DNA from: Ignavibacteriota bacterium
Lineage (GTDB): Bacteria > Bacteroidota > Ignavibacteria > UBA10030 > UBA6906
Direction of reading: 5' to 3'
Assembly: GCA_016707525.1 (NCBI GenBank)
Contig: JADJHP010000002.1
Location: 256,501 to 320,500 of the forward strand
DNA: 64,000 bases
The position numbers and the translations under genes were made by a program. The stretch's first letter is position 1. Every line of letters starts with the position of its first letter. Positions 8,957-18,338 of the stretch are shown one piece after another. The notes below the pieces were generated by a model, which saw only the letters and a program-made list of their open reading frames with translations, did no database searches and had not been told where the DNA came from.

Positions 8957-9212
8957 GTAAAGGACTCCCTGAACGTATGCGAGAATCAAGAACAATCAAC
9001 CACATCCGTCCTGGATGCGGAACGGAGAAGCATGAGCTCGATGTCAACAACAGGTGATTCGCCGGCCTGTAGTGGTGTCTGTAGCTGGAATGGAAACCTC
9101 TGCTGACATTCCGAAGACCCGAGGATCCGGCACTGATGGCGATCTCAAAAAGGCCTGTAATAGCTTACACTTCCAGTAATCAATTTCAGCATTGCTTGAG
9201 ACTGGCGGAAAA

Positions 9213-9241
9213 AATATACGAGCATGTGGGAGAGAAGTCAA
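9213..9241 (-). promoter_or_regulatory. Putative sigma-70 promoter of nrdJ
   Basis: Minus strand: TTGACT (9241-9236), 17-bp spacer, TATATT (9218-9213). The predicted start near 9206 leaves about 250 nt of leader before the nrdJ ATG. That leader holds a small AU-rich hairpin (UGUAA-GCUA-UUACA) followed shortly by five U. Confidence 0.6.
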
Positions 9242-9260
9242 GTTAATATTTGCGTCTTTC

Positions 9261-9303
9261 GTCACATGACTTTACATCATTCATGCGCTGGTCACATTTG
9301 ACC
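9261..9303. promoter_or_regulatory. Two short inverted repeats in the nrdJ-acyl-CoA ligase divergent region
   Basis: GTCACATGAC (9261-9270) and GGTCACATTTGACC (9290-9303) share the GTCACAT half. They lie between the two divergent promoters, where an operator would sit. The regulator is unknown. Confidence 0.35.
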
Positions 9304-9341
9304 ACACCGCGATCCGCTCTCACGAAGATGATCCCGCCGCC

Positions 9342-9370
9342 TTGCATTTGTAACATGCCTGCCCTATTAT
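9342..9370 (+). promoter_or_regulatory. Putative sigma-70 promoter of the acyl-CoA ligase gene
   Basis: TTGCAT (9342-9347), 17-bp spacer, TATTAT (9365-9370). The predicted start near 9377 is about 38 nt upstream of the ATG at 9415. Confidence 0.55.
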
Positions 9371-9414
9371 GGGGTGCCTAACCCCCTCTCCTCCACACAA
9401 GCAGGAATCCCCTC

Positions 9415-11231
9415 ATGGCAGTTGCGGTCGAGTTCCGTACGATCCCGGAGTTGTTCCAGAGGCTGACTGCGAAGTTCGCTGGTGAAACGCGCCCCGTTGT
9501 GCGGTATAAGTCAGAGGGCTCGTACAAAGGGATCAGCTACAGTGACCTGCATGCGCGCGTGGAAACATTCGCGAACGGATTGGCGGCGCTCGGCGTCGAA
9601 CGCGGCGACCGTGTCGCGATCGTGTCCGAGAACCGGCCGGAATGGATCATCGCCGATCAGGCGATCGTCGCGCTCGGGGCGGTGGATGTGCCGCTGTACC
9701 CCACGATGACCTCGAAACAGATCGAGTTCATCTTCAATGATGCGGGGTGAAGCTCGCCATCGTCTCCAACCAGTTCCAGCTCAACAAAGTGATGCGCGCC
9801 TATCCGGAGATCAAGACCCTCGAGAAGGTGATCCTCATCGTCGAGAAGGGGCCGATCCCCGAACCGGATACCGTGGGCTGGACCTCCGTCATGGAGGAAG
9901 GCGCCCGGTACCGGGCCGACCATCCGGAGATGCTGGAAAAGAGCATTGCGAAGGTGAAGCCCGACGACCTGCTGACCATCATCTATACATCGGGCACCAC
10001 AGGGGTCCCGAAGGGCGTCATGCTCACCCACAACAACCTGGTGAGCAATGTCATCAGCTCTGCGCAGGTGATCGATTTCGGCCCGGCCGATACGATGTTG
10101 TCATTCCTCCCATTGAGCCACACCTTCGAGCGGATGGCCGGGTACTATACGGCATTGGCCTGTGGGGCGACCATCGCCTATGCCGAGAGCGTGGATACCG
10201 TGCGCGACAATATGCTGGAAGTGAATCCCACGATCATCACGACGGTCCCACGGCTCTTCGAACGCATCTATAGCAGGGTGATCAAGCAGGTGGACGCCGG
10301 CTCGCCTCTTAAGAAGAGGATCTTTTACTGGGGGATCGACGTCGGTCATCGCTATGCGCGCGCCGTGCGTGCGGGGTCGGTGCCGCTCTTCCTCCGGCTC
10401 CAGCGCGCGATCGCCAACGCTCTCGTGTATTCCAAACTGCGCGAGCGCACCGGCGGCAAGATGCGCTTCTTTGTGTCCGGCGGTGCGGCGCTCGGCAAGG
10501 AGTTCGGGGAGTTCTTCGAGGCTGTCGGCCTGGCGATCATCGAGGGATACGGCCTTACCGAGAGCTCACCGGTCATCTCCGTGAACCAGATCAACCGCTA
10601 TAAGTTCGGAACTGTCGGCCACGCCATCCCGGGTGTGGAGGTGAAGATCGCCGGGGACGGTGAGATCCTGGCCCGCGGGCCGAACATCATGAAGGGCTAC
10701 TATAATAATGAGGAAGCGACCCGCCAGGCGATCGACGAGGACGGCTGGCTGCACACCGGCGATATCGGCCTCATCGACTCCGAGGGATTCATCCACATCA
10801 CTGACAGGAAGAAGCATCTCTTCGTGAGCTCGGGGGGCAAGAACATCGCTCCCCAGCCGATCGAGAACCTCTTCCTTTCGAGCAAGTACATCGAGCAGTT
10901 CATGCTCATCGGCGACAGGCGGATGTTCCTGACGGCGCTGATCGTGCCGGATTTCGACTCCTTGAAGGAATACGCCGATTCCCGCAATATCCCGTATACC
11001 TCCATTGCCGACCTGGTGAAGGATCCGTCCATCAATGACCTGATCGACACCGAGATCAACGATATCCAGAAAGACATGGCGAACTACGAACGCGTGCGGC
11101 GGTTCACCCTCCTGGAAAAGCAATTCTCCATCGAGGAAGGGGAATTGACCCCCACCCAGAAGGTGCGGAGGAAGGTGATCGAAGAACGGTATGGCCATCT
11201 GATCGATAATATGTACGAAGGGATCAGCTAA
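9415..11231 (+). CDS. Long-chain acyl-CoA synthetase (AMP-forming), frameshifted
   Basis: About 605 aa if repaired. It activates fatty acids to acyl-CoA via acyl-AMP. The C-terminal part (9747-11231) carries the P-loop-like IYTSGTTGVPKGVMLTH, the GYGLTESSPV motif, and the GWLHTGDIG and ITDRKKHLFVSSGGKNIAPQPIEN motifs. The N-terminal 111 residues (9415-9750) stop at a TGA in GCGGGGTGA, exactly where the family continues ...FNDAGVKLAIVSN. Adding one G to the G-run (9744-9747) restores a full-length protein. This is either an assembly deletion or a fresh pseudogene, because the rest is intact. Confidence 0.85.
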
Positions 11232-11239
11232 GAGCCGGT

Positions 11240-11263
11240 CCCGGGCATCATACGTTGCCCGGG
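11240..11263. terminator. GC-rich hairpin after the acyl-CoA ligase gene
   Basis: CCCGGGCA (11240-11247) pairs with TGCCCGGG (11256-11263) over an 8-nt loop. There is no T-tract. It is probably the transcript end or a stabilising hairpin before the nuo promoter. Confidence 0.4.
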
Positions 11264-11345
11264 GTATGGAACTACATCATCCGGGGGGATCGTTGGATCC
11301 TGTAGGGAGCGGTGTTCCCGGAGGGGCAATGGTCCCCCCGATTCG

Positions 11346-11374
11346 TTGACATTCGTGGCCGTTTTCGGTACATT
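11346..11374 (+). promoter_or_regulatory. Putative sigma-70 promoter of the nuo operon
   Basis: A consensus TTGACA (11346-11351), a 17-bp spacer, then TACATT (11369-11374). Transcription would begin near 11381, about 40 nt before the nuoA ATG at 11420. Confidence 0.65.
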
Positions 11375-11419
11375 TCGTACCTAAAGGCGTGTTTTCTCCC
11401 CGAACGCGTGGCTGGAGCA

Positions 11420-11773
11420 ATGGAACAATACATTCCGATAGCGATCATGATCCTCATCGGCGTCGTTGCCGGGGTCGTGTTCGCCAACATCAACCGGTTT
11501 CTCGGCCCCCGCAAACCGACAGAAGAGAAACTCTCCACCTATGAGAGCGGCATGGAGCCGGTCCGCACGGCCCGCGAACGCTTCTCGGTCAAGTTCTACC
11601 TGGTGGCCATGCTGTTCATCGTCTTCGATATCGAGATCGTGTTCATGTACCCCTGGGCGGTCGTCTTCCGCCAGCTCGCCCCCGCAGGCATCATCGGGAT
11701 GATGTTCTTCCTCGTGATCCTGGTGATCGGGCTGATCTATGAGTGGAGAAAGGGAGGGATGGACTGGCGATGA
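11420..11773 (+). CDS. nuoA: NADH-quinone oxidoreductase subunit A
   Basis: 117 aa with three transmembrane helices (about residues 3-22, 58-80, 88-108). The conserved cytoplasmic loop is present as YESGMEPVRTARERFSVKFY and is followed by FDIEIVFMYPWA. NuoA is a membrane-arm subunit of respiratory complex I at the junction with the hydrophilic arm. In this version the loop cysteine found in many NuoA proteins (YECG) is a serine. The ATG at 11420 has GGAG at 11414-11417; an upstream frame to 11312 overlaps the promoter. First gene of nuoABCDEF. Confidence 0.93.
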   Translation: MEQYIPIAIMILIGVVAGVVFANINRFLGPRKPTEEKLSTYESGMEPVRTARERFSVKFYLVAMLFIVFDIEIVFMYPWAVVFRQLAPAGIIGMMFFLVILVIGLIYEWRKGGMDWR

Positions 11774-11847
11774 AAGCCAGGCAATTGATGGATCGACGAT
11801 TGTCAATGGAAGATTGACAATCGTGAGAGGGAAGGGAAGGTGGAGCG

Positions 11848-12438
11848 ATGGGTATAGACAATCTGCAGGGTGAAGGGTTCCTGACCACGACACTGGATCA
11901 GGTGATCGCATGGGCGCGGAAGAATTCCCTGTGGCCGATGCCGATGGGGATCTCCTGCTGCGCCATCGAAATGATGGCCACGGCGTCGCCGCGGTTCGAT
12001 ATTTCCCGGTTCGGCTCCGAGGTCATGCGGTTCACACCCCGCCAATGCGACGTGATGATCGTCGCCGGCACGGTGACCTACAAGATGTCCACGGTGGTGC
12101 GCAAGATCTACGACCAGATGCCGGAACCCAAGTGGGTGATCTCCATGGGAGCGTGTGCCTCCTCCGGCGGCATGTTCCGTTCCTATTCCGTCGTGCAGGG
12201 GATCGACCAGTTCATCCCGGTCGACGTGTTCGTGGCAGGCTGCCCGCCGCGCCCCGAAGCCCTGTTGAACGCGCTCATGGAATTGCAGAAGAAGGTGCAG
12301 CGCGAACAGACGGGCGACAGAGTGCACGCAATGAAAAGATCTTCATCCCGGAATCCGCGTCATGACCCAGGCCGTGCTCGACCGTCTCAAGGAACTCTGT
12401 CCGGATGCCATCGCCGGTACATCGGAGTTCCGTGGTGA
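11848..12438 (+). CDS. nuoB: NADH-quinone oxidoreductase subunit B (3' end probably frameshifted)
   Basis: Complex I subunit carrying cluster N2. The SCCAIEMM pair of cysteines is at about residues 34-41, with MGACASSGGMF and VFVAGCPPRPEALL downstream, as expected. As read, the frame runs to 12438 and overlaps nuoC by 77 nt with an arginine/serine-rich tail unlike NuoB. In the other frame, after about 12330, the reading ends ...IFIPESAS with TGA at 12363-12365. That stop overlaps the nuoC ATG as ATGA, the coupling seen elsewhere in this window. One missing base near 12330 is therefore likely, and the true end would be 12365. Confidence 0.9.
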   Translation: MGIDNLQGEGFLTTTLDQVIAWARKNSLWPMPMGISCCAIEMMATASPRFDISRFGSEVMRFTPRQCDVMIVAGTVTYKMSTVVRKIYDQMPEPKWVISMGACASSGGMFRSYSVVQGIDQFIPVDVFVAGCPPRPEALLNALMELQKKVQREQTGDRVHAMKRSSSRNPRHDPGRARPSQGTLSGCHRRYIGVPW

Positions 12439-12844
12439 ACTCACGATCATCGTTCACGCGTCCGGGTTGCTGACCGTCTGCAATGTGCTCAAGTCCGACC
12501 CGGCATTCGCGGTGGACATGGCCATCGACATCACGGCGGTGGACCGTTTCCGGGCGGAGCAGCGGTTCGAGGTGGTCTATCACCTCTACTCTCTGACGCA
12601 CAAACGCTATGTGCGGCTGCGTGTGCCCGTCGATGCGGACCCGCCGGTCGTGGACAGCGTCACCGGCATCTGGGCGTCGGCGAACTGGCACGAGCGTGAA
12701 ACGTTCGACATGTTCGGCATCACGTTCAAGGGGCATCCCGACCTGCGCCGGATGTACATGCCCGAGGAGTTCGAGCATTTCCCCCTGCGCAAGGATTTCC
12801 CGACCATGGGGATACCCGACTCTCTGCCACTGCCCCGGCGTTGA
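12362..12844 (+). CDS. nuoC: NADH-quinone oxidoreductase subunit C
   Basis: 160 aa hydrophilic-arm subunit. It contains the family signature ANWHERETFDMFGITFKGHPDLRRM near the C-terminus (about 110-135), where the ERE.-DMFGI...GHP.LRR.. core is diagnostic of the 30-kDa subunit, followed by FPLRKDFP. It is not fused to NuoD. The ATG at 12362 probably overlaps the nuoB stop, and its own stop overlaps a possible TTG start of nuoD. Confidence 0.93.
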   Translation: MTQAVLDRLKELCPDAIAGTSEFRGELTIIVHASGLLTVCNVLKSDPAFAVDMAIDITAVDRFRAEQRFEVVYHLYSLTHKRYVRLRVPVDADPPVVDSVTGIWASANWHERETFDMFGITFKGHPDLRRMYMPEEFEHFPLRKDFPTMGIPDSLPLPRR

Positions 12845-12885
12845 CAGGGGACCGTCACCTGAATCACGACCATCGGAAATCATCC

Positions 12886-14142
12886 GTGCCAGCAAAATCA
12901 TCACACGAACCACGCCGCAGCCAGATCCTGGCAGCGCTGGAAGATCAGGATACTGCGGTCCTTCTTGACGACCCGCTCGATAATACGATGATCCTGAATA
13001 TGGGTCCGCAGCACCCTGCGACCCATGGCGTGCTCCGGCTGCTCATCAAGCTGGATGGGGAGACGGTGCTCGCTGCCGTTCCGGAACTCGGCTATCTGCA
13101 CCGCGGCTACGAGAAGATCGCGGAAGGCTCCACGTATCACGAGTTCATCCCGCACACCGACCGCCTGGATTACCTCTCGCCGCTGTCGAACAACGTTGCG
13201 TATGTGCTGGCGGTCGAGAAACTCGCCGGCATCGAGGCTCCCCGCCGCGCCCAGTTCATCCGTGTGCTGGTGTGCGAGATGGCGCGCATTGCCTCGCACC
13301 TCGTCGGCGTGGGCAGTATGGCGATGGATGTGGGTGCGCTCACGATCCTTCTCTGGGCCTTCCGCGAGCGTGAGAAGTTGCTGGACATCTACGACGTCCT
13401 CTGCGGCGCACGGTTCACCACAAGCTACGCCCGCATCGGTGGCCTCCAGCAGGACTGGGTGCCGCAGTGCACCACGATGCTCCGCACGTATCTGGACCAT
13501 ATGGAGACCGACCTCAAGGAGGTCGAAGCACTCCTCCAGCGCAACAAGATCTTCGTCGACCGCTGCGAGAATGTCGGGTACATCTCTCCGGCGGATGCGA
13601 TCGCCTGGGGCGTGACCGGCCCGGTGCTCCGTGCCGCGGGTGTTCCGCGTGACCTTCGCCGCGACCAGCCGTACCTTGTGTACCCCGAGCTCGACTTCAA
13701 CGTCATCACGCTCACCGAGAGCGATGCGCTGGCGCGGTTCTATGTGCGCCTCGCGGAGATCCGTGAAAGCGCGAAGATCCTCCGGCAGGCGCTGGATGCA
13801 CTCCCCGAGGGCCCGTACAATCTGTTCGAGACCAAGAAGGTGCTGCCCGGGAAGGAACGCACCTATACGAAGATGGAGGAGCTGATCCACGACTTCATGC
13901 TCATCAATATGGGCATCAATCCTCCGGTCGGCGAGGTCTACCAGGCGATCGAGTCGTCGAAAGGCGAGTTGGGGTTCTACATCGTTTCGGATGGCACGGG
14001 CCATCCCTGGAGGATGAAGATCCGTTCCCCCTCGACCTGCAACCTCTCGGCACTCCCGATCATGCTGAAAGGCGGCATGATCTCTGATATCGTCGCAGTG
14101 ATCGGCAGTCTGGATCCTGTGATGGGTGAAGCAGATAAATAA
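12886..14142 (+). CDS. nuoD: NADH-quinone oxidoreductase subunit D
   Basis: About 418 aa from GTG 12886; an in-frame TTG at 12841 overlapping the nuoC stop would add 15 residues. This 49-kDa subunit forms the quinone-binding site with NuoB. The N-terminal motif MGPQHPATHGVLR, the GYLHRGYEKIAE segment and C-terminal SDGTGHPWRMKIRSPS...LSALP are all present. The active-site GPQHPxxHG histidines are kept. The usual -xLGSLDPVMGExDR end appears as IGSLDPVMGEADK. Intact, fourth gene of the nuo run. Confidence 0.93.
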   Translation: MPAKSSHEPRRSQILAALEDQDTAVLLDDPLDNTMILNMGPQHPATHGVLRLLIKLDGETVLAAVPELGYLHRGYEKIAEGSTYHEFIPHTDRLDYLSPLSNNVAYVLAVEKLAGIEAPRRAQFIRVLVCEMARIASHLVGVGSMAMDVGALTILLWAFREREKLLDIYDVLCGARFTTSYARIGGLQQDWVPQCTTMLRTYLDHMETDLKEVEALLQRNKIFVDRCENVGYISPADAIAWGVTGPVLRAAGVPRDLRRDQPYLVYPELDFNVITLTESDALARFYVRLAEIRESAKILRQALDALPEGPYNLFETKKVLPGKERTYTKMEELIHDFMLINMGINPPVGEVYQAIESSKGELGFYIVSDGTGHPWRMKIRSPSTCNLSALPIMLKGGMISDIVAVIGSLDPVMGEADK

Positions 14143-14152
14143 GACACGCAGG

Positions 14153-14170
14153 GGGCGGCACATGCCGCCC
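14153..14170. repeat. GC-rich inverted repeat between nuoD and nuoE (REP-like)
   Basis: GGGCGGCA (14153-14160) and TGCCGCCC (14163-14170) flank a CA spacer inside the 56-bp nuoD-nuoE gap. Core and composition resemble the palindrome at 5081-5104. It could be a dispersed repeat or an mRNA-stabilising hairpin within the operon. Confidence 0.5.
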
Positions 14171-14198
14171 TGCCTGTGCACCCCACAGCAAAGGCCCT

Positions 14199-14684
14199 AT
14201 GAGCGAGACACACGCGGCACGTTTGTCGGAGGAGAATCTCCGGCGCATCGACGAACTGAAGAAGCGCTACCCCCATCCCCAGGCAGTGGTCCTCGAGGCC
14301 CTGTGGATGTGGCAGGGTGAGCACGGCTGGATCTCGGAAGACGGGATGCGGTACATCGCACGCCTTCTGAGCATCCCGGACCATCACGTGTTTGGCGTGG
14401 TGTCGTTCTACACCATGTTCAACCGCCAGCCGGTCGGCCGCCACAAGATCGAAGTGTGCACGAACGTTTCCTGTATGCTCCGCAACAGCGAACGGATCCT
14501 CACGCACATCGAGAACCGCCTGGCCATCAAGGTGGGCGAAACCACCCCGGACCGGCGCTTCACGCTCGTGGAGGCGGAATGCCTCGGCTCCTGCGGCACC
14601 GCACCGGCGATGCAGATCGGCGACAGGTACTATGAGAATCTGGATCCGCAGAAGGTGGATGTCATCCTGGAGGGACTGAAATAG
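14199..14684 (+). CDS. nuoE: NADH-quinone oxidoreductase subunit E
   Basis: 161 aa thioredoxin-like [2Fe-2S] protein of the NADH-input module. The four cluster cysteines appear as CTNVSC and CLGSC, with the conserved VVSFYTMFNRQPVGRHKIEVC segment before them. The ATG at 14199 follows the GC-rich repeat, and the stop at 14684 is one base before the nuoF ATG. With NuoF it passes electrons from FMN to cluster N1a. Confidence 0.93.
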   Translation: MSETHAARLSEENLRRIDELKKRYPHPQAVVLEALWMWQGEHGWISEDGMRYIARLLSIPDHHVFGVVSFYTMFNRQPVGRHKIEVCTNVSCMLRNSERILTHIENRLAIKVGETTPDRRFTLVEAECLGSCGTAPAMQIGDRYYENLDPQKVDVILEGLK

Positions 14685-14685
14685 C

Positions 14686-15931
<1,246 letters not shown>

Positions 15932-15935
<4 letters not shown>

Positions 15936-16375
15936 AGATAGCGATCACACGCCTCTCTCCCGCCACGCACGATGTGCCGCTGCCGGGCTATGCCACCGAA
16001 GGCTCGGCGGGCATGGATATCCGCGCCGCGGTCGACGCCCCCATGACCGTTGCGCCGGGTGAGACGGTGCTCGTGCCCACGGGATTTGCGATCGCCGTCC
16101 CCCCGGGGTTTGAAGCACAGGTCAGGCCACGCAGCGGACTCGCCATCAAGCACGGTATCGGGGTGCTCAACTCTCCCGGAACCATCGACTCCGATTACCG
16201 CGGTGAGGTCAGGATCATCCTCAGCAATTTCGGCAAAGCACCGTTCGTGATCCAGCGCGGAGAACGTATCGCCCAGATGGTGATCGCGCCGTTCGTGCGT
16301 GCCGAATGGGAAGAGCGGGATTCGCTGGAGGACACGCAGCGCGGTGCAGGTGGTTTCGGTCATACAGGGAGGTGA
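15932..16375 (+). CDS. dut: dUTP diphosphatase
   Basis: 147 aa trimeric dUTPase that hydrolyses dUTP to dUMP and pyrophosphate, keeping uracil out of DNA. The five family motifs are visible: GSAGMDIRAA, RPRSGLAIKHGI, GVLNSPGTIDSDYRGEV with the catalytic Asp, RGERIAQMV, and the glycine-rich flap RGAGGFGHTG. The ATG at 15932 overlaps the nuoF stop by 4 nt, so it is co-translated with complex I genes. I see no functional link to respiration. Confidence 0.95.
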
Positions 16376-16377
16376 GC

Positions 16378-17649
16378 ATGCCACGTCGTCGGAACCCGGC
16401 GCCCGTCAGGTCCGTGCGGAGCGAACCACCCCCGGTCCAGCCACCGCCACCCCCTGAACCTGCCGTACCCGTCCGGCCCGAGACTCTCTTTCACATTCTC
16501 GCGCTTCTCGCCCTCGTCGCGGTCGCACTCACGGTATCCTCGATCCTGTCTCCTTTCGTCCTCCTTGCGGGAGCGGTCTTCCTTCTCTTGCCCTATCGCG
16601 ACCACGAGTTCGTCCGCCGCTCGCTCATCCTTGCAGCGCTGCTCGTCGGACTCTGGGCGTTCAACACACTGTTCGGCATCCTGGCGCCGTTCCTGTTCGC
16701 GTATCTCCTCGCATACATCTTCGATCCGCTCGTGGGACGGTTGGCGAAACGGGGGATCCCGCGCTGGGCCGGGAGCGCCGGTATCGTCCTGGTCTTCGTC
16801 GGCATCATCGCGTCGGTCGTGATCTTCGTTCTCCCGCTGGTGGTCGTGCAATTCGAAGGGATCCTGTCGGGTGTGCGCGTGCTCCTTGTCCAGGCGGACG
16901 ATTGGCTGGAGTCCGGTGCGATCGTTGACTTGCTCGGCAGATTCGGCATCCAGGCCTCCAGCGTGCAGGAACTGATGCAGACGCAACTCGTTCCGCGCGT
17001 CGAAGGTATCATGACCGGGCTGGTGGAAGGGATGCTCGGCCTTGTCACCAGCGTCACCTCTGTGGCGCTGCATATCATCAACGCGGTCATCATACCCTTT
17101 GTGGTCTTCTACCTTCTCAAGGATTTCCCCGCGATCTCCGCCCGGTTCTACCGGTCATTCCCCGCACGGCGGCAGGATCGTGTGCGTTCGGTGATGGGCC
17201 GCATCGACGGTGTCCTGGGTGCGTATTTCCGCGGAGCGGCGATCGTTGCGGTCATCCAGGGTGCCCTCTCGGCGACGGTCCTCTCGCTGATGGGCGTGCA
17301 CTATGCCCTCGTCCTCGGCCTGATGACCGCGGTACTCAATTTCATCCCGTACGTCGGTCTGGTCATCAGCCTCGTCGTTGCCTCCATGGTCGCGCTGTTC
17401 AGCGGCGAACCCGTACTCACCAAGGTCGTCGGCGTCATCATCCTGTACATCTCCCAGAAGCTGCTGGAAGCCACGGTCCTGGGTCCGAAGATCATCGGGC
17501 CGCAGGTGGGCCTGCATCCCGTTGTGCTGATCCTCTGCCTGATGGTGTTCGGCTACTTCCTCGGGTTCGTGGGATTGCTGATCGCCGTGCCCGCCACGGC
17601 GCTGCTCCTGCTGGCGTGGGAAACGGTGGAGAAGGGCCGGGCGGCATGA
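16378..17649 (+). CDS. AI-2E transporter (UPF0118/PerM) family membrane protein
   Basis: 423 aa. A proline-rich cytoplasmic N-terminus (residues 1-35, with a PPPPPEP run) precedes about eight transmembrane helices. The loop PYVGLVISLVVASMVAL and the C-terminal GPKIIGPQVGLHPVVLILCLMVFG segment match the AI-2E/PerM permease family. Members export autoinducer-2 or act as Na+/H+ antiporters; the role cannot be told from sequence. The ATG at 16378 has GGGAGG just upstream and follows dut by 2 bp. The stop overlaps the next gene (ATGA). Confidence 0.82.
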   Translation: MPRRRNPAPVRSVRSEPPPVQPPPPPEPAVPVRPETLFHILALLALVAVALTVSSILSPFVLLAGAVFLLLPYRDHEFVRRSLILAALLVGLWAFNTLFGILAPFLFAYLLAYIFDPLVGRLAKRGIPRWAGSAGIVLVFVGIIASVVIFVLPLVVVQFEGILSGVRVLLVQADDWLESGAIVDLLGRFGIQASSVQELMQTQLVPRVEGIMTGLVEGMLGLVTSVTSVALHIINAVIIPFVVFYLLKDFPAISARFYRSFPARRQDRVRSVMGRIDGVLGAYFRGAAIVAVIQGALSATVLSLMGVHYALVLGLMTAVLNFIPYVGLVISLVVASMVALFSGEPVLTKVVGVIILYISQKLLEATVLGPKIIGPQVGLHPVVLILCLMVFGYFLGFVGLLIAVPATALLLLAWETVEKGRAA

Positions 17650-18338
17650 ACGGCATCCTGTCTCTGGTCGCGACACCGATCGGGAATCCGGACGACATGA
17701 CCGTCCGGGGACTGAAGGTCCTGCGCGAGGCCGACCTCATTGTCTGTGAAGAACGGCGGGAAGGGGAGCGTCTGTTGCGGCGTCTGGAGATCAGCAAACC
17801 GCTCGAGATGCTCAACGAACACAACGAAGCCGCTGCGACACAAACGATCATCGAGTTGCTGTGCGCCGGCAAGAATGTTGCGGTCATCTCAGATTGTGGC
17901 ACGCCGGTCTTTTCCGATCCCGGACAAATGCTCGTCCGCCGTGCCGTGGAACAACAGATCCGGGTCGTGCCGGTCCCGGGTGCATCGTCCCTGATGCCCG
18001 CCCTCACCGTTTCCGGCTTTGCCATCGATCAGTTCCTGTATTATGGATGGCTCTCGCCGAAGAAGGAACGCCGGCGTGTCGAATTGCGCCAGCTCCTGCA
18101 GGAGCAACGCACCATCGTGATCATGGAAACGCCATACCGGCTCTCTTCGCTGCTGCGTGACCTCGCCGAGACGTTCGGGGAGACGCGGCGGTGCTGCCTC
18201 GCGTTCAACCTCACCATGCCGGATGAACAGATCTTTCATGCCACGGCGGCCGGGCTCTATCGTCAGCTCGGCAGCAAGGATATGAAGGGCGAGTTCGTCG
18301 TCGTCGTGGACGGCAAGAAGCTCGACCGGCGCCGATGA
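17646..18338 (+). CDS. RsmI-like 16S rRNA (cytidine-2'-O)-methyltransferase family protein
   Basis: 230 aa tetrapyrrole-methylase-fold SAM enzyme. The N-terminus LVATPIGNPDDMTVRGLKVL and the SDCGTPVFSDPGQMLVRRA and VPGASSLMPALTVSGF motifs are those of RsmI, which 2'-O-methylates C1402 of 16S rRNA. It is about 50 residues shorter than typical RsmI because the C-terminal domain is missing, and the usual AEDTR segment is CEERR. It may therefore be a subfamily with a shifted substrate. The ATG at 17646 overlaps the previous stop. Confidence 0.8.
   Translation: MNGILSLVATPIGNPDDMTVRGLKVLREADLIVCEERREGERLLRRLEISKPLEMLNEHNEAAATQTIIELLCAGKNVAVISDCGTPVFSDPGQMLVRRAVEQQIRVVPVPGASSLMPALTVSGFAIDQFLYYGWLSPKKERRRVELRQLLQEQRTIVIMETPYRLSSLLRDLAETFGETRRCCLAFNLTMPDEQIFHATAAGLYRQLGSKDMKGEFVVVVDGKKLDRRR

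Noticed and set aside
8957..9210. Cobalamin riboswitch upstream of nrdJ
   Set aside because: I looked for the B12-box (AGTCAGGAGACCTGCC-like) on the minus strand and did not see it. Only a model search could settle it.
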